In this document: piece by piece, positions 11,960 through 23,081 of the stretch
Position numbering within the stretch: position 1 is the first letter of the stretch
Layout: each line of letters starts with the position of its first letter
Assembly: GCA_950106755.1 (NCBI GenBank)
Contig: OX467083.1
Location: 38,950,555 to 39,014,554 of the forward strand
Direction of reading: 5' to 3'
Source of the DNA: Climacium dendroides
Lineage: Eukaryota > Streptophyta > Bryopsida > Hypnales > Climaciaceae
Length of the DNA stretch: 64,000 nucleotides
Notes under the pieces: generated by a model
What the model saw: only the letters and a program-made list of their open reading frames with translations
What the model was told of the DNA's origin: nothing
Databases searched by the model: none
Program-made: the position numbers and the translations under genes

Positions 11960-12918
11960 AAAATCCTTTAAAACAAATCATAAATCCCAAGTAACAAAAT
12001 GGGGACTCACAAAAAGCAGTAGTATCTACCATGAAAATTGGCAATGAAATAGACGAAGATATGAAGGCTCTAATGTGTCTTCCATCAAATTGAGCAAGGT
12101 TATATCCTTTCATGTATGCATTTGGAAACCACATTCGTGTTTGAAGTTGCAAGAAGCAATTGACAACAATGGATTTGGGGGTAGCTACAACTTTTCGACA
12201 ACTTTGTTGAACAGGAGTGAAAGAAGGCCTCTAAGTTAGAGTACGTAGGGTGGATTGAGGAAATCATTTCTATAGACTATTGACAAATTGAGGTAGTAGT
12301 CATGTACTACAATTGGGTAGTTGCTAACATGAAAGGAGACGAGGCCAACATGAAGTGTGAAGAGTACAAATTCTCTAGTGTGAACTTTGGGAAATTGATT
12401 CCCACTACTAGAAAATTCAGATTTTTTGTTGATTTGGACATACTGATCATCAACACTTTTCTGTTGATTTTTGTCCAAATCAATAGATTACTATCCAAAT
12501 CAACAAAAAAGTGTTGATGATCAACACATCTAAATCAACAAAAAATTTGAATTTTCTAATAGTATTCATACTCAGCACAGTTGTTTGCATTCCTTCTACA
12601 CATTAAACAATTTTTTTTGCAACAGATTAGTCCAAGCGTGGATGGAAAGTTGTACTTTGTAAAGAACCTAGAGGTGTTTGGTTATTCTCCAAGCATCATG
12701 CACCACTAAAAGTGGAATGCTTATCCCTTGGGAGGACAACAAATTTTCATATATTAGAAGCTACAGGTCTACATGAAGACATCATACCAAATGCACCCAT
12801 CTTATATAATGCAATGGAAGTGGAGCCCGATGTTGTAACGACTACGTTGCGACAACTTAGAGAAGGCGACATAGTAGTAGATGACTTACAGTTCTCCGAT
12901 ACAGATACTGAGTGATTC
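11960..12918 (+). pseudogene. CACTA transposase remnant (DUF4216 region)
   Basis: Across frames the plus strand reads AFGNHIRV then KKQLTTMDLGVATTFRQ near 12115-12210. Next comes EEIISIDY, YYNWVVANMKGDE and EEYKFSSVNFGKL (12260-12400). After a MITE insertion it gives WKVVLCKEPRGVWLFSKHH (about 12640-12700). This order (GNxxRV, LTTxDSGV, a Y...eDIieldY block, F.W, Y.FtsVNf, then GW.VVL..EPR) is that of the DUF4216 C-terminal domain of CACTA transposases. The final open stretch runs to a TGA at 12913-12915 and ends in an acidic tail. Internal stops and the MITE at 12403-12564 mark it as a pseudogene, likely the 3' half of the remnant at 5942-7160. Confidence 0.72.
12403..12564. mobile_element. 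MITE with CACTACTAGAAAATTC ends
   Basis: This is a 162 bp imperfect palindrome. The left end is CACTACTAGAAAATTCAG and the right end is GAATTTTCTAATAGTA. The inner arms repeat TTTTTTGTTGATTTGGA and GTGTTGATGATCAACAC in both orientations. The ends match those of the palindromic MITE at 24085-24245. It interrupts the DUF4216 coding remnant. A clean target duplication is not visible (tcc on the left, ttc on the right). Confidence 0.7.
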
Positions 12919-13739
12919 TCTGACCATGGCAAGTATTAGTATCTGTAGTTGATATTATCTTTTGTGTTTGCAAAAGTGAGTGTCTTCACTCTTGAACACT
13001 ACTACCTTTAGTACATAATTACTAAATACATTAAGCATTTGTATTTGTATAAGAAGCCAAGAAGAATTAACCTAGTTAGATAGCATTGGTTGTGGAACAC
13101 AATAGGTATTCAAATATTGAATATGCAAACTAATGCTTCAAAGGGTTACAAATCCCTTTCTGTAATTTTGTAATTCGTAAAAACAAAATTTTACAAACTA
13201 AGTACTTCATAGAGCACTTGTTGAGACAAAGTGTATATTCCAATGTGCAACTAATAGTACTTTAAAGAGAAAATTTAAACACGTTGAACTAGCATTGTCT
13301 AACACTTTCCAAGTATCTTACAATAAAAGAAGTCTAGAAGGAATCTATATATTGTTTCCTGTAGTTAAGTATTCCAATTTGTATTCTACCTTTTTCAAAT
13401 TAATGAAAAAATGAATTGATGAAGTATAAACATGTGCCACCTCCACTTTTTTGAACACCAATTTTGTGATAGATAAAATGTAAGGTAGAAAATAATAAGT
13501 TTTACAAGGTATATATGAAATTAAATGCAACCCTCTAGTGCAAGACATGGCTGCTCCGACCAAGATAGATGGACAACAACATAGTTTAGACTGTACACGT
13601 TTTCCTTAGGCTAAGTGAAAAAAATTTACAAGAAAAAAATTAAGTGCAGTAATGATTACAAAAGAAAGAGAGACTAAGGAATACGGAATATTTTTCCCCA
13701 TTCAAAATTTTGCGCATACAACCCCCAAAAGGCTAGGTA

Positions 13740-14289
13740 TACAGCATGATGGACCAACAAAATGACTGTAAAATATAACTAAAGCTAAAAATATGAGAAT
13801 AGGCCTTCCAACATATCCTTCACTCAAATTCCTCTAAGGCTACCCTCCAAAAAAGAAAATTAGACAAAAAAAATTAATTTGTAGAATGTGACTGCCAAAA
13901 AAATATGATAGCAAAATATGGCTAGAGCAAAAAATATAACTACAAACTTCCATCATGTTCTTTGGTCAAAATTTTCCTTGGACTACTTCCAAAAAGAAAA
14001 ACGTCACTTCTATAATTATATGACTAAGGCTAAAATATGACTACAAAATACGACTATGTGTTTTCTAAGTATGTTCCCAATTGTTCCCTAAGTATGTTCC
14101 CAATTGTTCCCTATGACGTTCCCAATGGGAGTATACTATACGCTCATGAGGTATGAGGCCAAAATATAACTGTCAGTCATATTTGCAATCATATTTTTCT
14201 ATAGGATATTGCCTTCTGAAAATGTGACTATAAGTAGTCATCCCTAGTTACATTTTCCTAGTTATAAAATACAACTTTTGTTATAGTGG
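13740..14289 (+). mobile_element. 3' terminus of a second CACTA element
   Basis: Repeated AATATGACT-type motifs lead to ...TTTTGTTATAGTG. The reverse complement begins CACTATAACAAAAGTTGTAT and continues into TTTATAACTAGG, parallel to the 3' end at 5941. Because it lies downstream of the DUF4216 remnant in the correct orientation, it is likely the 3' end of the transposase-bearing element. The matching 5' end was not identified. Confidence 0.65.
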
Positions 14290-15280
14290 TGAGTCTAGGA
14301 TCAATTCCAGAAACACTTGATTTTTATTACTTTAAATATGCATAGTCTATTCATTTGGTCTCCAAAAAATGCATTCTAAGAAACTCTAGAATCCCCTTTT
14401 GACTACCAATGAGACCCCTCAATCAAAACGTTTTCCAATATAATAATGGAAACCATGTTGAATTCCTTACTCAGTCAATTCTAGGTGTAACTTAGTTACC
14501 TTAGAGTATGCCCACCTATCCTACAAAAATGTCGGCTGGCATTTTGTTAGGTCTTCCATTTTGCAGGTCAGGGGAGCAATGAGCTTCACCGGTTGTAAGA
14601 TGGGAGACCAACCAGTGAGGTTATGACCGCTTCTTGTCCTTTGTTGTTTTGCAAGCTTGTGGGTGGCTTGCAAATATGCAAGCCACCCCCGGCTTGCAAG
14701 CCCTCCCTCAACTTGCAAGCCCTCCCTCTTAAGAAGTCATCCGTTTTGCAAGATGGGTGGGGCACTTTTGCAAGCCCCTTTGAAGAAGTCATCCGTTTTT
14801 GCAAGACGGTGGGGATATGCTCTTCCAAGGAAATTCATCCCTAAACTTCCCATCCCATGACAACTTCTCTTCTTTTTTTTAATTTTTTTTTCCCCCCTTT
14901 TTTTTTTCTTCTTCTTTTTCCCCTTTTTACTTTCCTTCTCCTTCTTCTTGTTTGGTTCAAGCACGTGGCCAGTTTTTCTTCCTTTGACAATCCCAGCAAG
15001 TGGGTTGAAAAGCTGCTGGCGGGTTCCGAGAGAGGGGACCAAAGCTACGTATGTATCTCATCAGTCGGTCTCTCTCATGATGCGGCACTTCCCGTTGCGA
15101 GACAGACTCTTCCTCCGTTGCAAAGGTTGACTGCTGTAAGGTATGAAACTGCTGCTGCAAGGAAAACCTCAGTTCAGTTCAGTAGTTCAGTTGAGTTGGA
15201 GCAATCATTCTGTTTTCTTTTCTTGTTTCCTGCTTCTTTTGAAACCAATGAAACGGACTTTCTCTCAGCTTGCCTGGGCG
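14290..15280. other. Mixed-composition intergenic sequence
   Basis: From about 14520 the sequence is visibly less AT-rich. Direct repeats of CTTGCAAGCCCTCCCTC (about 14692-14728) and of AAGAAGTCATCCGTTTTGCAAG (about 14732-14805) are present, followed by a long pyrimidine tract at 14863-14950. Short open frames here overlap on both strands and show no known domain. I see no supportable gene. Confidence 0.5.
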
Positions 15281-15290
15281 GGTAAAGGTC

Positions 15291-15526
15291 GGCCAGGGAG
15301 GACTGACCCCTCTATTGCCCCGTTTTCTACCCCTGGATAAAACACTGGAATCTTTTTATTTGCCATCCATGAAAAAATTTGCAAATTTTGAATTCATATT
15401 TGCAATCAGAGACCCCAAATTAATCTAGGGAGGTGTAGAGAAACAAATTTTACATGGTCCCAAATAGGGGGCAATTTTTACATTTACCCCTGGTTGGGGC
15501 AATAGAGGGGTCAGTCCTCCCTGGCC
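15291..15526. mobile_element. MITE with 10 bp target duplication (Mutator-like)
   Basis: The terminal inverted repeats begin GGCCAGGGAGGACTGACCCC and end with its complement; similarity extends about 35 bp inward to TCTATTGCCCC. The element is flanked by a perfect 10 bp direct repeat, GGTAAAGGTC, at 15281-15290 and 15527-15536. A 9-11 bp duplication is typical of Mutator-like elements. The 236 bp interior is non-coding. Two diverged relatives occur near 48752 and 58945. Confidence 0.85.
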
Positions 15527-15536
15527 GGTAAAGGTC

Positions 15537-16640
15537 CCCCCCCCTTTTCCCCTGCAAGGCAGAAAAAGGCCTTTGAATTGGGGTACAACTTGGCTGAAAT
15601 TCGTTTTGGTAAGGTGGACTAAGCTATACTTAAGTTATGCTTACCATATAACGGGGTTGCTACATGAATGAATTTTATGAATGATCTTCTGTTGTCCACA
15701 AAAAGACTAACTTAAGTTCAGTTACTGAGTGCATTTGCATCATCACTTGGGAGTTCCAGTGCAAATTGCAGTTCACTTGGTTCCCTCAGACAGAACTTAA
15801 CTTATTGGAACAGGCCTGCCTTTGGGGCGGGCAGGTTGGGTTGGTGGTTGGTGGGTTGGTTGGGTTGTACCCATGCAAACGTATTATTACACATTCATTT
15901 GGGGGCAGGCAGGCAGGCAGGCAAGCAGGGGATGCACTCCAACTGAACGAGCCTGGCTTTCAAGTGACGGAGGTGAGGTAATCTTTTTCCACGTTTGTTC
16001 AGTTTACATGCCTTGGGTCAGAGTGGGTCAGCCAAGGACTGTCCAGAAGCTACATCCAAACGGGAGAAAACAAAACAAAAATCATCTACTTTGTGTCAAA
16101 TTTTTTTTAAAAAATTTAAATTAAAAAAAAAAAATCATCCATGAAACTTTGGACGTCATCCAGACAGATTTACATGTCATCGCTCGGTGGAAATGGTGCC
16201 AGATTGCACCGGGAAAGAAAAAATGGATTAAAAAATTACAACAAACCATGAAGAGTTTTTTTTGGCTAGGAAACTTCAAATAGTAAAAAAAAAACTTGGA
16301 CGAAATTGATATATTGTGGATGAAAACATAATTATGGATGTGTGATGTGTGTTAATGTGATATTTTTTATGTGGACAAGTATTGAAATTTGGAGCACCAG
16401 TATAACATTTTATATTGCCACTTTGGTACTTCATAAAAAATGAAGAAAATCCTTGTTGTGGATGATGGATTATTTTTTTTTTTCTATTTTTTTTGTGGGG
16501 AGCCTCTCACTACTTGCAATTTTGAATACTTTACACCATGCAACATACGTTATAGTATATGAAGGGAATGAATGAAAATTGGCAAAGGTATTCATTTTTC
16601 AATGAGAGAAATTCATTTAGAAGCAATCATATACTTTCAC
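15537..16640. other. Intergenic sequence with simple repeats
   Basis: It contains a (GGCA)n microsatellite at about 15904-15928 and GGTTGG-rich runs at 15836-15866. The short frames overlapping these runs have no recognisable domain. I see no supportable gene. Confidence 0.5.
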
Positions 16641-16664
16641 CAATACTAGAGTGCCCTGTGGCGT

Positions 16665-17150
16665 TGCCACAATCAAAACAAAAGTAAAAGTAATTTTCTA
16701 ATTTTTTTAGAACCAAACACAGCTCAAAAATCCATAACTTTCTCACCGTGAATCGGAATGCCACAAAACCAAGCATGTGCACCCTTCCTCGCTAAGAGCT
16801 TTCCGACGGTACCAAAATTGTGACCAAAATACAAGTAAAACTAATTTTCTAATTTATTAGTTCATAAAAATACTTCAAAAATGCATAACTTTCTCACTGT
16901 GAGTCGGAACACCACAAAACAAAGTCCATGCACCCCTCCTTGCTGGGCTTTCCGACAGTACCAATATTATGACCAAAATATAAGTAAAAGTAATTTTCTA
17001 ATTTTTTTAGAACGAAAAATAACTCAAAAATGCATAACTTTCACACCGCGAGTTAGAACGCCACGAAACCAAGCCGGTGCACCCCTCCTCGCCGAGGGCT
17101 TTCCAACGGTACCAAGCACGCAACGGGGGGCACATGGTCTAGGAGATCTC
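16665..17150. repeat. Three tandem copies of a 150 bp repeat
   Basis: Units contain CATAACTTTCTCACYGTGAG, then CCACRAAACMAAG, TGCACCCCTCCT and GCTTTCCRACGGTACCA. The landmark CATAACTTT falls at about 16733, 16884 and 17033, a period of 149-151 bp. Single diverged relatives lie at about 29705-29880 and 60640-60830 on the same strand, each followed by a conserved GGACACGTGGT or GGAACACATGGT phrase and an ACAAACAAAACAA-like tail. This suggests a dispersed element with a variable number of internal units. Confidence 0.75.
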
Positions 17151-20100
17151 AACATGACAAACAAAACAAAACAAACAAAACAAACATGTTGTCTTAATAG
17201 AAGAGTTTTAGTCCTTGGAGGGAATCAAGGAAATATGGTAGAGTATTTAAGATGAAAACAATTAGTAGATGAAATCTTGTGAATTCTTTCCTTGGATAAA
17301 TACACGTATGCTTGCAAAAGTATGTCAAACACTTACAATGGACAAATGCAATGGATGAATATAGTGGTCCAAGGCATCAAAATATCAGTCTACAACTATG
17401 TATATGTATAACTACAAAGTACAACTACAAGAGCATCTTAATATTGCGGTTTTAAGGTTTCAATTGTTGTCATTGTATGATTGATTTATAAAATTATAAA
17501 ATTCAATCTTGATTTAGAATTTAAACCATGAGAGGGATTCCCAACCATCTTCAAATATAAATACTAAGTTTTGACTTATAGTTGCAATTAGGATTAGGCA
17601 ATTTTGTATGGAGTTTGAAATTTTATTTCATTTTGTTTTTTGGTAGCATTTCAAAAGACAACCATTGACTTATCAATGATAGCAAGGAACACTACCTATG
17701 TTCAAATGAAGCATGGACTTGCTTGAAATAAACCTTCATTACTGTCCATTTTCTTTTAAAAAATCAAATAGGATTTTAGTGCTCCAATTACAAAAGCTAC
17801 AATATTATTCTCACCTATACAATTGATGTCATCACTATAGCCTTGTTCTTTCCAGGCATTACTATTAATTCCTATGCTTCATTCTAAACCTTCAATGTTC
17901 CCTCCAAAAATACCACAACACTTCCTTGGACGCTTACCACATGTATGCCTTAGGGCAAATATATATCCTAAAACTTAAATAGAAATTAAACTTTTCATTG
18001 CACTTGGGGTCAACTTACATTTGCCTTCTACTTTACAAGTACACATACGCTATTTAGCGTCTGTTGTCCGTGAAACAAACATTGCCAAGTAGATGTTGGT
18101 AGGTACTTTTTTTTAAATGATTTTTTGGAGCAAAACAAATCATGTCAATTTTGCACTTTGTGAAGTGAGGCCATTTTTCCAATTTTAGATTGTAAATAGG
18201 GTGAGGAAGTATTGAGTTTAGGAAAAGAAATAGTAAATGGATTCATCTTATTGGACGTGCTAACTTGTTGTTCGAATTCAAAAGAGTAGATGAAAGACTA
18301 TCCTAATGCAATCTTCTACTTCAATTGGAGAATGTGTGCATGAATGGTTAGAGAGGGTACTATGCAATTTAGCCCATTCCCTCCTAGGAATTTCAAATTT
18401 TTGAACAAGTATATAATAATAAATATCAAAGGATTGATGAGGTAGGAGGACATGCAAATAGAAATTGTAGCATTCTATTTGTTTATAGAAATCAACTCTT
18501 TTATATTAATGGAAGATAGAAATTTGTTAAAGTGACATACTAGCATATAAAAATGTGCCTTTTTTGCATATGCAACTATGCATGTGAGTAGAAGAGAGGA
18601 TAAATACCTACCATCTTACCAACCTAACTTAAGGGCTTTTTCATTTTCGTTCCCATAATTAATCTTTAGGATATAACTGAGTGATTTCAAAATTTTGTAC
18701 CTCTAATGAGAGGGAGGCTTTATAAATGAATATTTTCCCTATTTTTTTCATCTTTATTTCATCCTATCTTTCATTAAAAAAAATTCATCTTCATATTTAT
18801 TTTTCTAATGTAGCAATTTTTTTAATCTATTTTTTTGTTTTTAAATTAGTAGAATTATAAACAAATGCATGAAAATGCTATTTTGGCAACATTGACTTTA
18901 GTGGATTTAAGCTTGAAAATAATATGGACATTGATCTTGCAATTGAATTCATTGAATTCACTAGGGTATAACGTAGTGGTCAGGCTCTAAAGCATCTTCT
19001 AACATAAAAGTACATTTTGCTTTCTCGATACACCAACAATCTACAAATATTGTATATTTCAAAAAATGAACACTTTTAGTGACCATTGCATTGCAATTTC
19101 AAGAATTCGTAATTAATTCTATGAAGCTTCAAAAAGTGAAACAAATTAGAATAAATGCCAATTCCATTAGTCTTTTCAAGAAAATTTATTGAACTACTTC
19201 AAAAAGTCAAACCTCCCCAAATTGTTAATTAGCTCTTAAATGGGTGCTTTATAGACTTCCTACCGTAGTACTTCTAGTACAAGAATAGGAAGCTTTCATA
19301 TCTCTAAAATCCAAATCAAGAGCCTATAGATACAAGAATTTGTAAATGAATTTTTTTGGTTTTGAGGTGTGAATGGAGATCATATTATCTTTGGTTTTAG
19401 GAATATATATAGTGATAAGTGTTAAAATATTAAGTGATTTGAAGAATTGCCTTGGGATCCCTGGTGAACAATAGATGAATTCTTAACGGTTAGACCAGGG
19501 AAGATTTGGACAATTGCTTAAGCCGCATTGATAAGTGATTTTCTCTCATTTCTCTCATTTCTCTCATTTCTCTCTCTTTTTATCCATTTTTTCTTAGTGA
19601 GTATATGGTTCGGAACACTTGGGTATATTTCAGTGTAATGAGAAACTTTAAGCATATATTTTGAATAAGATGTGTAAGTCTCAATAATTGGGCATTGTTT
19701 GTATGTTGTGCGAAATTTTCCTATGAGAAGAATTACTTATTTGTTATACTTAAAGTTGTTGTTTGTGTATATGTATTTTGATTGAATTATTATGTTTGTT
19801 TGGATAAACTTGGAGTAGTGTGTGATCTTTTTAAAGTTTGGAAGTAATTGTTATTTGAGAGAATTATAACTTTGAAGCAGATATTGGTGATAATTTGTAT
19901 TGAATGATTGTATCAATTTGTTATGGTTGTAACTTAATTTGTGGCTTAAAGTTGGTTATTTTTTGTATGAAAAAATGTATACAAACTATATGTTAGATTG
20001 TGTGTGTTTGTGTGTAGAAATCTTAGAGATTGGGCAAAGTAAGAAACTATGAGTGCATTCGGAGATTGGATAAGTAAATCTTAAATTATGGCTTGAAGTT

Positions 20101-20320
20101 GTGTTAATGTGTCTGAATCTAAATTGATAAGGAATATGCAAAAAAAGGCTCAATAATTACTAGCCTTGTACCTATGAAAGCTTAAAGCAATTATATAGTT
20201 CAACAGTGAATTGTGAAAGGTTATAGTTGGAGTCTTTAAATAGAATGGCTTTAAGCAAATGTGTAGTTTGAAGATGAATTCGAAAGATGATTAGTGACAG
20301 AATATATCATGTGTAGTCGC
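17151..20320. other. Unassigned AT-rich sequence
   Basis: No coding region was recognised. A 9 bp microsatellite (TTCTCTCAT)n lies at about 19540-19577. A segment at about 19090-19270 resembles 59440-59630, including CCAATTCCA, AAAATTTATTGAA and AGCTCTTAAATG in the same order, so another dispersed repeat is present. Confidence 0.5.
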
Positions 20321-21052
20321 TTAACTCCTAAAGGACCAAACGGCATTTTTTTGGCAACATAGCAATTGAAATTGGTTCCCTGGATTTATTTATACATTAA
20401 AATCTTTGAATAAATTCATTTTGATTAATGAGATGAAAGTTATGAGGAGTTTTAGTTGTGGGTAGTTTACAGGTAGTTATGAAATCTATACTTTAAAATA
20501 AATTTTGAAGTCCTTTATTAACTCGATTTTCAATATTTTGGGAAAAAATAAAATCATAGGATGTAGATTGTTTATTAAAACATTACAACCATGTGGCTTG
20601 GCATTTTTCAATTCCATAAATAAATTGTTAACAATTTTGCATTTTGAATCATTCTCTTCTTCTTTCTACTTTCTATTTTTTTCCTATAAGTTATACTATT
20701 CCAAATGGTCTGAAAATTTTCAAGCATGTAGCCAACTTGCCTTGAAAAACGAATCCAAAGAGTAATTACCATTTTGGACATTTTTTCATAATAATCTAAC
20801 CTTGTGAAGTGTAGTTGCTTGGATTTTTGCAGGGACAAAAAATGGATTTTTGTTACTTCAAACACTAATATCTTGTAATCTACATAGTGAAAATTTCTGA
20901 AATTATTTCCACAACTTCTCAAACCAAAGTAATATAAGATCCTACGGTTAGATGTGTCCAAAAATGTTTTTTTTCAAAAATTGGTACTTGTACTAGAGAT
21001 GATAGTTTTGGAGCATTTTTGGTGAAAACAAAGACAATCCTTTGGGGATTAA
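20321..21052 (+). mobile_element. TTAA-bounded element, copy A (piggyBac-like)
   Basis: The left boundary is TTAACTCCTAAAGGACC and the right boundary is ATCCTTTGGGGATTAA. The ends are therefore inverted repeats of CYCCTAAAGGAYY, directly bordered by TTAA on both sides. The element is non-coding. Compared with copies B and D it lacks about 250 bp near its left end. TTAA duplication with a CCC-type terminus is the hallmark of piggyBac elements, but no transposase is present to prove the assignment. Confidence 0.65.
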
Positions 21053-22571
21053 AGCAAGTTAGGATAATTATGCTATAAGCAATATCAAAACTATGATGGT
21101 TTGAATGATGTTAAAAGTACTAATAGTGTTTTGTTGAATGAATTGAAAGATGTTCAAGTGGATTATTGTGAGCCTTTGCTTTAAGCAATTGCAACAAGGA
21201 AATGGCTTTTGTGATGTTTAAAGCTATATATTATGTTTTGTAGATTGGAATTTACTATAGATTTAACTATTGAGAAATTCCTATAGTTACGAGTTCATTC
21301 GCAGGGAGGTATGGTTTACAATAGGTAATTCTTAAGGCAATTTATTAACCCAAGTTGTGCACAATTGAAGGAAAGGGGGAAATATTTCACATTGACCCAA
21401 ACAATAGATCTAAACCATATTATAATTAAAATCAAGGTTGGAGACTTATCAATTGTATGTCAATCTATCAATTCAACTTTATTTGCTCACTTCTTCGTCA
21501 GCCTCACCAACCGGCTGGTACAGTCTCTATTGATTTCCTTTTTGCTTTCCACAATTGATTGTTCTTTTCTTCTTTTATCAATGCTGCAGCTTCATTTCCC
21601 ATGTTAATCTTATCAGCTTCAATTGATATTTGTTTATTATGATCTGCTCCTTTATACTCTGGTTTCAATTGTTGTTTAACAACAACCATAGACCTATTGC
21701 AAATTTGCTTTCGATAATCATTCTTACAACGGAACTTACATTTGCTATTTTCTCTATGGAATCCACTCATTTTTACAGTCTCAATTCATTCACCATTGAT
21801 AATACAATTAAAATTAATCACTATTCAATATCAATCCTCAATCACTTAATAACCATTTCTTAAAAAAAACTGAATCTATAGATCTAACACTCAATCCAAA
21901 CACAGCAGGTACAATCAATTCATTTCCATTTCAGCACATGCTCCATAGCAATAACAAAATTCAAACTATAGAATATTATCATAGCACCCATCAATGCAGG
22001 CATCAATTGATTCAAACCACATAGAATTCAACACACACTACCAATTGAATTCAATCAAACCATCACACAATAACTCCAAACTCCATTCAAATTAGCATTT
22101 CATTCCATTACAAATTTTTACAATTGTTTCCCATCTCTCACAATCTTGCTTCGATAACATCAATTGACCCAGCACAACATACTACAACGACACCCAGACT
22201 ATAGAATTGCTACACTCTTCACCCGATCTTCTCACAATAGCAAATACGAAAACTAACACTGTACTGCTAGCTCACCACGCAGGAGCTCTGGATTCCCTCT
22301 CCAGACTAAGAACAATTGACTTTCCCCACGGAACTTCACCTGAATACCATAGCCAACCACCTCAACCGCCAACACAATAGAATTCATCCATCTAATCCCC
22401 TTGAATCCCATCCATCTATTGGCCCAAACTATAGAAAATCTTCCTACCCGGGTAATAGCCTATTGTTAACATTGTAACACTACTATCACTATAGAAAACG
22501 AGGTATTTAACCAAAATTTTAAAACTACTCACAAATTCCCTATAGATTCTTAACTACATGTTTTCCCTTGC
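21053..22571. other. Unassigned sequence between TTAA elements A and B
   Basis: The first half is AT-rich and 21870-22440 is rich in CAAT/AATTCA words. There are no recognisable domains. Because A (plus) and B (minus) are in opposite orientation, this segment lies in the loop of a potential larger fold-back. Confidence 0.5.
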
Positions 22572-23081
22572 TTAACCCCTAAAGGATTTTGACTATGTGT
22601 TCACCAAAAATGCTTCAAAACTGTCATCTCTAATACAAGTACCAAATTTTTGAAAAAAAATCATTTTTGACTAACCGTAAGATCTTATATTACTTTGGTC
22701 TGAAAAGATGTAGAAAAGTTTTCAGAAAATTTCACTGTGTAGATTGCAAGATATTAGCGTTTGAAGTAATAAAAATCCTTTTTTTGTCCCTTCGAAAACC
22801 CAGGCAACTGCACTTCTTAAGGTCAAATCATTATGAAAAAATGTTCAAAATGGTGGTCATTCTTTAGATTCATTCTTCAAGGCAAGTTGACTACATGTTT
22901 GAAAATTTTCAAATCATTTGAAATAGACAACATATAGGAAAAAAATAGAAAGTAGAAAGAAATAGAAAATGATTCAAAATACAAAATTGTTAACAATTTA
23001 TTTATGAAATTGAAAAATGTCAATCCCAATGGTTGTAATGTTTTAATAAACAATCTACATCCAATTAATTTTTTTTAAATA

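Noticed and set aside
14737..15285. Overlapping frames of 101-142 codons around the pyrimidine tract
   Set aside because: The frames are driven by the poly-pyrimidine/poly-purine run. Both strands and several phases are open, and no domain is visible.
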